From positions 3,122,501 to 3,186,500 of the forward strand of contig NZ_QTJP01000001.1 in assembly GCF_003391115.1 (NCBI RefSeq): a stretch of DNA of 64,000 nucleotides. Direction: 5' to 3'. Origin of the DNA: Sphingomonas crusticola (GTDB lineage: Bacteria > Pseudomonadota > Alphaproteobacteria > Sphingomonadales > Sphingomonadaceae). This document shows, piece after piece, positions 21,496 to 29,715 of the stretch. Every line of letters begins with the position of its first letter. Within the stretch, counting starts at the first letter, position 1. A program made the translations under genes and the position numbers. Below the pieces are notes generated by a model. It did no database searches, was not told where the DNA came from, and saw nothing but the letters and a program-made list of their open reading frames with translations.

Positions 21496-22101
21496 TCAGG
21501 CCGCGGCAGACCGATCGTCAGCCGCTTCAGCAGGTGCATCGACGGCGATTTCACCTGGCTCCGCGTTCGGATCGTAATCCTCGGTGAAGCCGGCTTCGTC
21601 ACGCTCGAACATCTGCGCCATGACGTCGACGCCCTGCGCCTGCAGTTCTGCCTCTTCCGGCGAACGGGCGACATTGACCTTGATCGCCACCGTCACTTCC
21701 GGGTGAAGCGCGATCTTGATCGTGCTGACGCCGATCGCCTTGATCGGCTTGTCGAGGACGATCTGGTTCCGGGCGACCCGGGTACCGTCCTCTTCGAGCA
21801 GCTCGGCCAGATCGCGCGCCGAAACCGAACCGTAAAGCTGGCCGGTGTTCGACGCCTGACGGATCAGAGTCAGCGTCTTGCCGTCGATGCCCTTCGATGC
21901 CTTCTCGGCATCCGCGCGGCGCGAAGCGTTATCGGCCTCGATCTGCGCGCGGTTGCTTTCGAAGACCTTCTTGTTGGCTTCGTTGGCGCGGAGCGCCTTC
22001 TTGTTGGGCAGAAGATAGTTACGTGCGAAGCCGTTCTTGACAGAAACGACGTCGCCGATGGCGCCGAGCTTCTCGACGCGCTCAAGCAGGATCACGTCCA
22101 T
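21496..22101 (-). CDS. rplI: 50S ribosomal protein bL9
   Basis: A 201-residue bL9 of the large ribosomal subunit. The N-terminal RNA-binding domain starts MDVILLERVEKLGAIGDVV and continues with GFARNYLLPNKKALRA. A long central helix leads to the C-terminal domain (SVSARDLAELL, GVSTIKIALHPEV). An acidic Ala-rich tail of about 50 residues extends beyond the usual 150-residue core, as in many alphaproteobacteria. It is third in rpsF-rpsR-rplI, 12 bases after rpsR. Confidence 0.98.
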   Translation of the reverse strand: MDVILLERVEKLGAIGDVVSVKNGFARNYLLPNKKALRANEANKKVFESNRAQIEADNASRRADAEKASKGIDGKTLTLIRQASNTGQLYGSVSARDLAELLEEDGTRVARNQIVLDKPIKAIGVSTIKIALHPEVTVAIKVNVARSPEEAELQAQGVDVMAQMFERDEAGFTEDYDPNAEPGEIAVDAPAEAADDRSAAA

Positions 22102-22113
22102 GCGTGTCGCTCC

Positions 22114-22338
22114 TTACTTAACGATGTACGGAAGCAGCCCGATATGACGGGCACGCTTGATCGCCTGGGCGAGCTCGCGCTGCTTCTTTGCGGAAACCGC
22201 GGTGATGCGGCTGGGAACGATCTTGCCACGCTCGGACACGAAGCCCTGGAGCAGCCGGACGTCCTTATAGTCGATCCGGGGCGCGTCCTTCGCGGAGAAG
22301 GGGCAGCTCTTGCGGCGGCGGAAAAATGCACGGGCCAT
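22114..22338 (-). CDS. rpsR: 30S ribosomal protein bS18
   Basis: A 74-residue small-subunit protein with the family core [19 protein letters not shown] and [20 protein letters not shown]. It binds 16S rRNA as a heterodimer with bS6, whose gene lies 13 bases upstream. Full length. Confidence 0.98.
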   Translation of the reverse strand: MARAFFRRRKSCPFSAKDAPRIDYKDVRLLQGFVSERGKIVPSRITAVSAKKQRELAQAIKRARHIGLLPYIVK

Positions 22339-22351
22339 TTGCTATACTCCC

Positions 22352-22795
22352 TTACGCGGCCACATCGTCGCGGTCGTCGCGACGCGGACGGTCGCCACGA
22401 TCACCACGGTCAGGCCGGTCGCCGCGATCGCCACGATCCGGACGGTCGCCACGGCCACGCTCGCGATCACGCTCGCCACGGCGCATCATCGCCGACGGGC
22501 CATTCTCATGCTCGTCGACGCGGACGGTCATGAAGCGGACGATATCTTCGTTGATACCAAGCTGGCGCTCAAGCTCGGCGACGACGCCCGTCGGCGCATC
22601 GATTTCGAGCATCACATAATGCGCCTTGCGATTCTTGGCGATGCGATAGGCGAGCGAGCGCAAGCCCCAGGTCTCGGTCTTGACGACCTTGCCTTGCCCA
22701 TCGGTAACAATCTTGGTGGCGGCTTCCGCCAGTGCGTCCACTTGCGCCTGCGCCAGATCCTGGCGCGCAAGGAAGACGTGCTCGTAAAGAGCCAT
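22352..22795 (-). CDS. rpsF: 30S ribosomal protein bS6 with Arg-Gly-Asp-rich tail
   Basis: A 147-residue bS6. The core (residues 1-95; [39 protein letters not shown]) is complete. The C-terminal 45 residues are a low-complexity basic/acidic repeat built on RGDR and RPDRGDRGD units, encoded by a tandem DNA repeat at about 22365-22475. Extended charged tails are known on alphaproteobacterial S6, but this one is strikingly periodic. It begins the rpsF operon; the leader carries a hairpin with a T-run at 22856-22895. Confidence 0.98.
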   Translation of the reverse strand: MALYEHVFLARQDLAQAQVDALAEAATKIVTDGQGKVVKTETWGLRSLAYRIAKNRKAHYVMLEIDAPTGVVAELERQLGINEDIVRFMTVRVDEHENGPSAMMRRGERDRERGRGDRPDRGDRGDRPDRGDRGDRPRRDDRDDVAA

Positions 22796-23087
22796 GCTTC
22801 ATATCTCCTGCCGATCGCTGACGCCGCCCCATGCGACGCCCCTCCGGCTGTCTTGCAAAAATCAAACCGGGCGAAAGGCATGAGCCTTCGCCCGGGTGCA
22901 GGCCCTATCGCGCATGGGGCGCAAAAAGGCAAGCCGGTTCGCGGAGCGGTGTACCACGCCAATCGGGTTGCGTGGATGCCGAGCTTTCCTCTACCTGCGC
23001 CTCCGATATCGTGAGCCTTTGCCGGCTTGCGCTGATTGAGACCCACCTTGTCCGTTTCCGGTGAGGGCAGGGCAATGGGAGAGTTAG
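22796..23087. other. Divergent intergenic region between rpsF and fabD
   Basis: These 292 bases must hold the promoters of both the rpsF operon (leftward) and the fab operon (rightward). Apart from the leader hairpin at 22856-22895 and the fabD ribosome site (GGGAGAG at about 23074-23080), I could not assign convincing -35/-10 pairs. Confidence 0.5.
22856..22895 (-). promoter_or_regulatory. Terminator-like hairpin in the rpsF leader, possible attenuator
   Basis: On the minus strand, arms at 22895-22884 and 22879-22867 (CCGGGCGAAGGC against GCCTTTCGCCCGG, one bulged A, loop TCAT) are followed by TTTGATTTTT, 60 bases before the rpsF start. No gene is transcribed leftward upstream of it, so it lies within the rpsF leader if the promoter is between 22896 and 23087. 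This fits a transcription attenuator for the ribosomal protein operon; that function is an inference. Confidence 0.55.
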
Positions 23088-24023
23088 ATGCGGGCGTTTC
23101 TTTTCCCCGGCCAGGGTAGCCAGGCCGTCGGCATGGGCGCCGATCTGGCTGCGGCCAGCGTGCACGCCCGCGCGGTGTTCGAGGAAGTCGATGAGGCGCT
23201 CAGCCAAAAGCTCTCGCGGCTCATGGCGGAAGGGCCGGCGGAAGACCTGACGCTCACCGAAAACGCACAGCCCGCGATCATGGCGAATGCGCTCGCAACG
23301 TTAAGGGTGCTGGAGCAGGAAGGCGGGGTGCGGCTGGCCGACAAGGCGGAGTTCGTCGCCGGCCATAGCCTAGGCGAATATAGTGCGCTCTGCGCTGCGC
23401 AGGCGTTGGACCTGTCGACCACCGCCCGGCTGCTGAGGCTGCGGGGCGAGGCGATGCAGGCCGCGGTTCCGATCGGTGCAGGGGCGATGGCTGCGTTGCT
23501 CGGCGCCGATTTTGCGCTGGCGGAGGCGATCTGCGCCGATGCCGCGCAAGGGGAGGTGTGCCAGGCGGCCAATGACAATGGCGGCGGCCAGGTGGTGATT
23601 TCGGGGAACAAGGCGGCCGTCGAGCGGGCGATGGTGTTGTCGAAGGAGCGTGGCGTCAAACGGGCGGTCTTGCTGGCCGTGTCGGCACCCTTCCACTGCG
23701 CATTGATGCAGCCCGCCGCCGAGGCAATGGCCAAGGCGCTGGCCGAGGCGGATGTGCGCTCGCCGCTGGTTCCGGTCTACGCAAACGTCACCGCTGCCCC
23801 CGCGGCGGATCCGGATGTCATTCGCGACTTGCTCGTGCGCCAGGTGACCGGGACGGTGCGTTGGCGTGAGAGTGTCGAGGCGATGTGGGATGCGGGGGTG
23901 ACCGATTTTGTCGAGTTCGGCGCCAAGGTGCTCGGTCCGATGGTCAAGCGCATCGCGCCCGATGCGAACGTCGTCAGCATCGTGACGATGAACGAAATCG
24001 AGGCGCTGGCGGCAGCACTTTAG
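23088..24023 (+). CDS. fabD: Malonyl-CoA:ACP transacylase
   Basis: 311 residues. It transfers malonate from CoA to ACP for fatty acid elongation in the cytosol. The start is MRAFLFPGQGSQAVGMG; the catalytic serine is in GHSLGEYS (Ser94) and the catalytic histidine in APFHCALM (His203). It is first in fabD-fabG-acpP-fabF, with fabG 9 bases downstream. Length and motifs are standard. Confidence 0.97.
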   Translation: MRAFLFPGQGSQAVGMGADLAAASVHARAVFEEVDEALSQKLSRLMAEGPAEDLTLTENAQPAIMANALATLRVLEQEGGVRLADKAEFVAGHSLGEYSALCAAQALDLSTTARLLRLRGEAMQAAVPIGAGAMAALLGADFALAEAICADAAQGEVCQAANDNGGGQVVISGNKAAVERAMVLSKERGVKRAVLLAVSAPFHCALMQPAAEAMAKALAEADVRSPLVPVYANVTAAPAADPDVIRDLLVRQVTGTVRWRESVEAMWDAGVTDFVEFGAKVLGPMVKRIAPDANVVSIVTMNEIEALAAAL

Positions 24024-24032
24024 GAGAGAAGA

Positions 24033-24773
24033 ATGTTCGACCTTACAGGCATGACGGCGCTCGTCACCGGCGCTTCGGGGGGGATCGGTTCGGCCATCGC
24101 CAGGGCGCTGGCGGCGCAGGGGGCGACGGTGGCGCTGTCCGGCACCCGTCAGGAGGCGCTCGATGCGGTCAAGGCCGACATCGGCGGCGATGCCGTGACT
24201 GTACCGGCCAATCTTGCGGACCCGCAGTCCGTGGAGGCACTGATCCCGTCAGCGTTGGAAGCGCTTGGCGGCAAGCTCGACATCCTCGTCAACAATGCCG
24301 GCGTCACGCGCGACAATCTGGCGATGCGAATGAAGGACGATGAATGGGCACAGGTGCTGTCGGTCAATCTGGAGGCCGCATTCCGGCTGATCCGCGCCGC
24401 CAGCCGCCCGATGATGAAGGCGCGCTTCGGACGAATCGTTTCGATCACGTCGGTCGTCGGCTGGACGGGCAACCCGGGCCAGGCCAATTATGCGGCGTCC
24501 AAGGGCGGTCTCACCGCGATGAGCAAGGCTCTCGCGCAGGAATTCGCCAGCCGCGGCATTACCGTCAACTGCGTGGCGCCCGGCTTCATCGCCAGCGCGA
24601 TGACCGACGCGCTCAACGAACAGCAGCGCGCGACCATCCTCACGCGCATCCCGGCGGGGGATCTCGGCAAGGGTGAGGACATCGGCACGGCGGTCGCTTA
24701 TCTCGCCAGCCGGGAGGCCGGTTATGTGACCGGGCAGACAATCCATGTTAATGGCGGCATGGCGATGCTCTGA
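24033..24773 (+). CDS. fabG: 3-oxoacyl-ACP reductase
   Basis: A 246-residue SDR enzyme that reduces 3-oxoacyl-ACP with NADPH. TGASGGIGSAIARAL is the cofactor loop (about residues 12-26), VNNAGVTRDN follows, and the catalytic triad includes Tyr153 and Lys157 in NYAASKGGL. The C-terminus GYVTGQTIHVNGGMAML is the FabG signature. It lies between fabD and acpP; AGGAGAG is placed just upstream. Confidence 0.97.
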   Translation: MFDLTGMTALVTGASGGIGSAIARALAAQGATVALSGTRQEALDAVKADIGGDAVTVPANLADPQSVEALIPSALEALGGKLDILVNNAGVTRDNLAMRMKDDEWAQVLSVNLEAAFRLIRAASRPMMKARFGRIVSITSVVGWTGNPGQANYAASKGGLTAMSKALAQEFASRGITVNCVAPGFIASAMTDALNEQQRATILTRIPAGDLGKGEDIGTAVAYLASREAGYVTGQTIHVNGGMAML

Positions 24774-24844
24774 CGGCCTCTTGCGGGACCCTTCCCGCGA
24801 TTGTAGGGCAGCGCCAAATCAAGACCTAGGGAAGGCACAAAGAT

Positions 24845-25081
24845 ATGAGCGACACCCCCGATCGCGTGAAGAAGATTGTCGTCGAGCATCTCGGCGTCGA
24901 GCCTGAGAAGGTCACGGAGGATGCGAGCTTCATCGACGATCTCGGCGCCGACAGCCTCGACATCGTCGAGCTGGTGATGGCTTTCGAGGAAGAGTTTGGG
25001 GTCGAAATCCCCGACGATGCCGCTGAGAAGATCACGACCGTCAAGGATGCGATCAGCTACATCGACGCGCATAAGGGCTGA
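24845..25081 (+). CDS. acpP: Acyl carrier protein
   Basis: A 78-residue acidic carrier of fatty acyl chains. The phosphopantetheine serine is Ser37 in [10 protein letters not shown]. The sequence [19 protein letters not shown] is typical of alphaproteobacterial AcpP. GGGAAGG precedes the ATG by about 8 bases, as expected for a highly expressed gene. A strong terminator follows it before fabF. Confidence 0.98.
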   Translation: MSDTPDRVKKIVVEHLGVEPEKVTEDASFIDDLGADSLDIVELVMAFEEEFGVEIPDDAAEKITTVKDAISYIDAHKG

Positions 25082-25114
25082 TCTGCGAGGGGCTGAGCCC
25101 TTCGCCTGATGGCC

Positions 25115-25156
25115 AAGCGGCTCTCCGACCCGGTGTCGGGGGGCCGCTTTCGTTTT
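25115..25156 (+). terminator. Intrinsic terminator between acpP and fabF
   Basis: AAGCGGC-TCTCCGAC pairs with GTCGGGGG-GCCGCTT (two G-T wobbles) and is followed by TTTCGTTTT. It lies 33 bases past acpP and 23 bases before fabF, so it would lower fabF transcription relative to acpP. Confidence 0.85.
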
Positions 25157-25178
25157 GAGAGATGAATAGGAGAAGGCC

Positions 25179-26438
25179 ATGCGCCGCGTGGTTGTGACCG
25201 GACTGGGGCTCGTGACGCCGGTAGGCGCCGAGGTCGAGCTTGCCTGGGCGAACATCAAGGCAGGCAAGTCGGGTGCGGCGCGGATCACGCGTTTTGATCC
25301 GTCGGACCAGAAGTGCACGATCGCATGCGAGGTCAAGCCGGCAGACCATCCGTGGGGATTCGATCCGGGCAAGCGCGTCGATCACAAGGTCCAGCGTCAG
25401 GTCGATCCATTCATCGTCTATGGCATCGATGCCGCGGGCCAGGCCTATGAAGATGCCGGTCTGGGCGAGCTGAGCTATGAGCAGAGCTGCCGTGTCGGCT
25501 GCATGATCGGCTCGGGCATTGGCGGCCTGCCGGGAATCGAGAGCGAATCGATCGTGCGCTTCGAGAAGGGGCCAAGCCGCGTCAGCCCGCATTTCGTGCA
25601 CGGACGCCTGATCAACCTCATCTCGGGTCAGGTTTCGATCAAATACGGCCTGCGCGGTCCGAATCATGCGGTGGTGACCGCCTGTTCGACCGGTGCCCAC
25701 GCGATCGGGGACGCCGCGCGGATCATCGCCGCGGACGATGCCGACGTCATGCTGGCAGGCGGGGCCGAGGGCGCGATCTGCCCGCTCGGCATTGCGGGTT
25801 TCGCCCAGGCGCGCGCGCTTTCGACCAACTTCAACGACACGCCCGAAAAAGGCAGCCGGCCCTATGACAAGGACCGCGACGGCTTCGTCATGGGTGAGGG
25901 CGCGGGCATCGTCGTGCTCGAGGAATATGAGCATGCCAAGGCACGCGGCGCCAAAATCTATGCCGAGGTGATCGGCTACGGGCTGACGGGCGATGCCTAT
26001 CACGTGACCGCGCCGCACCCCGAAGGCGATGGCGCCTTCCGTTCGATGCAGATGGCGCTCCGCAAAGCCGGGCTGGAACCCAAGGACATCGATTATATCA
26101 ACGCGCATGGCACCTCGACCCCGCTCGGTGACGAGCTGGAACTGGGGGCGGTGCGCCGCCTGTTCGGCGATGCCATGCAGACCGTGTCGATGTCGTCGAC
26201 CAAGTCGATGATCGGGCATCTGCTCGGCGGCGCGGGCGCGGTCGAATCGATCTTCTGCATCCTGGCGATGCGCGACCAGATCGTGCCACCGACGATCAAT
26301 CTGGAAAATCCGAGCGAAGGATGCGCCGGCGTGGATCTGGTGCCCAACGTCGCCAGGCAGCGGAAGGTCAAGGCGGTACTCAACAACAGCTTCGGCTTTG
26401 GCGGGACCAACGCCAGCCTGGTGATGCGCGCCATTTGA
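25179..26438 (+). CDS. fabF: 3-oxoacyl-ACP synthase II
   Basis: A 419-residue condensing enzyme of fatty acid elongation with the Cys-His-His triad: Cys169 in VTACSTGAHA, His310 in NAHGTST and His347 in MIGHLLGGAG. It starts MRRVVVTGLGLVTPVG and ends in the FGFGGTNASLV signature. AGGAG is placed upstream. It follows acpP after a terminator and precedes mltG by 29 bases. Confidence 0.98.
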   Translation: MRRVVVTGLGLVTPVGAEVELAWANIKAGKSGAARITRFDPSDQKCTIACEVKPADHPWGFDPGKRVDHKVQRQVDPFIVYGIDAAGQAYEDAGLGELSYEQSCRVGCMIGSGIGGLPGIESESIVRFEKGPSRVSPHFVHGRLINLISGQVSIKYGLRGPNHAVVTACSTGAHAIGDAARIIAADDADVMLAGGAEGAICPLGIAGFAQARALSTNFNDTPEKGSRPYDKDRDGFVMGEGAGIVVLEEYEHAKARGAKIYAEVIGYGLTGDAYHVTAPHPEGDGAFRSMQMALRKAGLEPKDIDYINAHGTSTPLGDELELGAVRRLFGDAMQTVSMSSTKSMIGHLLGGAGAVESIFCILAMRDQIVPPTINLENPSEGCAGVDLVPNVARQRKVKAVLNNSFGFGGTNASLVMRAI

Positions 26439-26467
26439 TCCGGATCGCAGGAGCGCTAGGATAGGCC

Positions 26468-27463
26468 GTGGCCAAACGTCGTTCCTCCTCAACCCGCGGC
26501 GGCCTTGGCTGTCTGGTCCTGATCGTGCTGATCGTCATCGGGGCGGGGTGGCTCACCATCCATCGCAATTGGACCGGGCCTGGCCCGGCGCAGCATGCCA
26601 CCGCGGTGGTAGTGCCGCCGGGCTCGACTTTGGCCGCCGCCGCGCGCGAGCTGGAGAAGGTCGGTGCGGTGCGTTCCACCACCGGCTTCCTGCGTTTCGC
26701 GCGCCGCTTCGGCTCGTCCGCGCCGATCAAGGCGGGCGAATATGAGATCGCGCCGCATATGAGCGCGCGTGAAATCCTCGCACTGCTGCAGAGCGGCCGA
26801 ACCGTGCAGCGCCTGATCACGATCCCCGAAGGTATGCCATCGATCGAAGTGTTCGAGCGGCTGGCCAAGGAGAAGCTGCTCACCGGCAAATTGCCGGTGC
26901 CGCCCGAGGGCTCGGTGCTGCCCGGAACCTATAGCTTCCAGCGGGGCGAGCCGCGCAGGGCGGTGCTCAAGCGCATGCAGGATGCCATGACGCAGACGCT
27001 CAACCAATTGTGGATGACGCGCAAGGCGAACAGCGTCGTCAGCTCCAAGCACGACGCGCTGACGCTTGCCTCGATCGTCGAGAAGGAGACCGGCGTTCCC
27101 GAGGAGCGGACGATGGTGGCGGGCGTCTATTCGAACCGGCTGCGGACGGGAATGCGGCTTCAGGCCGATCCGACGATCATCTACCCGCTCACCAAGGGCA
27201 AACCGCTCGGGCGGCGGATCAAGCTGAGCGAGGTACGCGCGCAAAACGATTATAACACCTATTCGATGGCGGGGCTGCCGATCGGGCCGATCACCAATCC
27301 AGGTCGCGATGCGATCGCGGCAGTGCTCGCGCCGGCCAATACCCAGGCGCTATATTTCGTCGCCGACGGTAAGGGCGGCCACGTTTTCGCCAATGATCTC
27401 AAGGATCATAACGCCAACGTTCAGCGCTATTACAATCTGCGCAAGGCGCAGGGCAGCCGCTAG
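26468..27463 (+). CDS. mltG: Endolytic murein transglycosylase
   Basis: A 331-residue inner-membrane protein of the YceG/MltG family that cleaves nascent glycan strands. There is one N-terminal helix (about residues 14-33), a LysM-like part, and the catalytic domain with the conserved glutamate in ASIVEKETGVPEER (about 200-213), LQADPTIIYPL and YNTYSMAGLPIGPITNPG. The start is GTG with AGGATAGG upstream. Placement behind fabF is common in alphaproteobacteria. Its stop shares the palindrome CTAG with the stop of argC on the other strand. Confidence 0.96.
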   Translation: MAKRRSSSTRGGLGCLVLIVLIVIGAGWLTIHRNWTGPGPAQHATAVVVPPGSTLAAAARELEKVGAVRSTTGFLRFARRFGSSAPIKAGEYEIAPHMSAREILALLQSGRTVQRLITIPEGMPSIEVFERLAKEKLLTGKLPVPPEGSVLPGTYSFQRGEPRRAVLKRMQDAMTQTLNQLWMTRKANSVVSSKHDALTLASIVEKETGVPEERTMVAGVYSNRLRTGMRLQADPTIIYPLTKGKPLGRRIKLSEVRAQNDYNTYSMAGLPIGPITNPGRDAIAAVLAPANTQALYFVADGKGGHVFANDLKDHNANVQRYYNLRKAQGSR

Positions 27464-28392
27464 AGGCGCAGGCCCGCTGCTTCCGGCAAGCCGGCCGCGA
27501 GGTTGAGGTTTTGCACGGCCGCACCGGCAGCACCCTTGCCAAGATTATCGAGCGCCGCGACCAGCCGCGCCTGGCCGAAATCGTCGCTGCCGAACACGAA
27601 CAATTCCAGCCGGTCCGTATTGGCCTGACGTTCGATCGGCAGGTCGCCGTGATGATCCTGGCTGACTGTTACGACCGCGCTGTGGCGGTAGGCTTCGGTC
27701 AGCGCCTCGCGCAGCTGTGCGATCCGTCCACGGGCAAGATCGAGATGGATCGGCACCTCGACCAGCATCCCGCGATAGGTACGCGCCACCGACGGCATGA
27801 AAATTGGCGGATGTGCGAGGCCGGCATGATGCTGCATCTCCGGCACATGCTTGTGGCCCAGCGTCAGGCCGTAAGCGTGGAAGGCGGTCGGCGTGGCATC
27901 CGTCAGCGATGCGTCCTCGAACCGCGCGATCAGCGATTTGCCGCCCCCGGAATAGCCGGAAACCGCGCTGACGCTGAGCCGGGTGTCGGCAGGCAGCAAG
28001 CCTGTACGGACCAGCGGGCGGACGAGCGCGAGAAAACCGGTTGGATAGCAGCCGGGATTGGATATGCGCTTGGCCGCCGCCACCGCCTCGCGCGCGCCGG
28101 CTTCCAATTCGGGGAAGCCATAGGTCCACGTTGGATCGGTGCGATACGCGGTTGAGGCGTCGATCACCCGCGTCGTGTCATTGTCGATCAACGACACGGC
28201 TTCCCGCGCCGCATCGTCCGGCAGGCACAGGATCACGATGTCGGCCTGGTTGAGGGCGTCGCGCCGGGCTGACGCATCCTTGCGCCTGTCCTCCGGCAGG
28301 ACAAGCAGTTCGACATCACGCCGGCCGGTCAGCCGTTCGCGTATTTCCAGCCCGGTGGTACCGGCCGCGCCGTCGACGAAGACCTTGATCAT
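27460..28392 (-). CDS. argC: N-acetyl-gamma-glutamyl-phosphate reductase, type 2
   Basis: A 310-residue reductase of arginine synthesis. The N-terminus MIKVFVDGAAGTTGLEIRERL and the catalytic cysteine in ISNPGCYPTGFLAL (Cys115) mark the short type-2 ArgC. It overlaps the NlpC/P60 gene by ATGA at its start. The other arginine genes in the window, argD and argF, are 14 kb away, so arginine genes are dispersed. Confidence 0.95.
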   Translation of the reverse strand: MIKVFVDGAAGTTGLEIRERLTGRRDVELLVLPEDRRKDASARRDALNQADIVILCLPDDAAREAVSLIDNDTTRVIDASTAYRTDPTWTYGFPELEAGAREAVAAAKRISNPGCYPTGFLALVRPLVRTGLLPADTRLSVSAVSGYSGGGKSLIARFEDASLTDATPTAFHAYGLTLGHKHVPEMQHHAGLAHPPIFMPSVARTYRGMLVEVPIHLDLARGRIAQLREALTEAYRHSAVVTVSQDHHGDLPIERQANTDRLELFVFGSDDFGQARLVAALDNLGKGAAGAAVQNLNLAAGLPEAAGLRL

Positions 28393-29327
28393 CGGGCGAT
28401 CCGCTTGCGCGCGATAATCGGCTTGTCGTGCAGCGGCGCGAGCCGAGCGACGACATCCGCCAGCGGCTCAATCACCGTCGCCATCCAATAGGCGTTGGCG
28501 TGGATCAGGCGTTCGGCATCGACCATCAGGCCAACATGGCCGGGGAAGAAGACGAGATCGCCGCGCCCGAGCGCCGTATCCTCGCCGAGCGCTTCGCCCA
28601 GCTGCTCGCGCTGCATGTCGCTGTCGCGCGGTGCGGCGATCCCGGCCAACTCCAACGCGCGCTGCACCAATCCGGAGCAATCGATACCGTCGGCACCCCT
28701 TCCACCCCAGCGATAAGGTGCGCCCAGCATGCTTTCGGCGACCGCCACCGCGTCACCCGCCACTTCGTCCAGCAGCGCGAGATGGCGCGGGTGAATATAG
28801 CCTTCCGCAACCCGCAAAAACCCGTCCTCCGGCTCGCCCGCAACCCGCGCTCCGATTGGCAGCGCCTTGATCACCGGGGCCTTGATGTCGGCATTGGCAA
28901 AGACCAGGGCAAGCGGCGCGACGATGCGATGGGTGGCGGCCGGTAGCGCGCCTAGAGCGGCAGCCGGGAGATAGCCGACATAATTGTCATGGGCACAGCG
29001 CCCCCATGCCCATTCGCCGGCTTGGTCGATCAGGGCAAAGCCCTCGCCATAGACCAGCTGCGAGATCGCCGGCGCCTGTTCGGACGGACGTGCCCGGATC
29101 GTCACGGCGTCGGCGATGCAGCGGCAGGGCTGCGCGCGCGCATAATGCGGCGCGAACAGCATGCCGGCGAGTTCGACATCGGCGATGTCCGGTCGGTAAG
29201 CGTGCGTACGGGGATCGAGCCGGCGCGAAGGCCCTTCCAGCCGAAACCCTTCAGGCCGCGGCGTGACGAACCTGTCGCGAGAGGTGCGCGGGCGTATCGC
29301 CGTCGATGAGTCCGCCGAAACCTTCAA
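28389..29327 (-). CDS. NlpC/P60-family cell-wall peptidase with SH3-like domains
   Basis: A predicted peptidoglycan endopeptidase of about 312 residues. Two bacterial SH3-like segments (about residues 70-190; GEWAWGRCAHDNYVGYLP is one signature) precede the catalytic NlpC/P60 domain with the cysteine in GIDCSGLVQRAL and the histidine in PGHVGLMVDAE. The start is uncertain. Family-like sequence begins near 29270, but no ATG lies there; TTG 29325-29327 is my choice, and it overlaps the 3' end of the MarR gene by about 75 bases. No signal peptide is visible, so it may act on recycled peptides in the cytosol. It is co-transcribed with argC. Confidence 0.85.
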   Translation of the reverse strand: MKVSADSSTAIRPRTSRDRFVTPRPEGFRLEGPSRRLDPRTHAYRPDIADVELAGMLFAPHYARAQPCRCIADAVTIRARPSEQAPAISQLVYGEGFALIDQAGEWAWGRCAHDNYVGYLPAAALGALPAATHRIVAPLALVFANADIKAPVIKALPIGARVAGEPEDGFLRVAEGYIHPRHLALLDEVAGDAVAVAESMLGAPYRWGGRGADGIDCSGLVQRALELAGIAAPRDSDMQREQLGEALGEDTALGRGDLVFFPGHVGLMVDAERLIHANAYWMATVIEPLADVVARLAPLHDKPIIARKRIAR

Positions 29328-29613
29328 GGAATTTATGCCCCATTTCCGTTGGCGCGATGAAGATGTTGCGCCGATCGGCCTCGTCACGCTCCCGGCGCAG
29401 ATAGCCGAGCGCCCCAAGCGTGTTCAAGGCGCGCGTGACGACGGGCTTCGAAACGCCCAGCGCCTGGGCAAGCCCGCGCACGGTATGCGGCCCGGACGTC
29501 AGATAGACCAAGAGCAGCAACGCCATCTGGCGATTGGTAAGATCGGGCTGACCCGAGCGGACATAACCGACCAGCGTCTGCATCCATCCCGCCAGGGTTG
29601 TGTCGTGCATCAT
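29251..29613 (-). CDS. MarR-family transcriptional regulator
   Basis: A 120-residue winged-helix protein, short for the family. LTNRQMALLLLVYLTSG, the recognition-helix region VRGLAQALGVSKPVVTRALN (about residues 44-63) and the wing YLRRERDEADRRNIFI are present. Its 3' end overlaps the 5' end of the NlpC/P60 gene in another frame. The target is unknown; coupling to the cell-wall hydrolase suggests a shared operon. Confidence 0.85.
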   Translation of the reverse strand: MMHDTTLAGWMQTLVGYVRSGQPDLTNRQMALLLLVYLTSGPHTVRGLAQALGVSKPVVTRALNTLGALGYLRRERDEADRRNIFIAPTEMGHKFLEGFGGLIDGDTPAHLSRQVRHAAA

Positions 29614-29715
29614 GCCAACGTCTCACTCGATGCTTAATTGCCTCGTCGGCAGGAAAACACGCGGGCGCGCCGTTTCGTTTCATTCGCGGTCACTATTTTG
29701 GACTTTGTCGCGCGA

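Noticed and set aside
22365-22475. Tandem repeat resembling a CRISPR-like or minisatellite array
   Set aside because: It is in frame within rpsF and codes for the RGD-rich tail; unit length and lack of spacers exclude CRISPR.
25053-26492. A 479-codon minus-strand frame opposite fabF
   Set aside because: It lies wholly antisense to fabF, whose motifs are complete; high GC makes long antisense frames common. The product has no family features.
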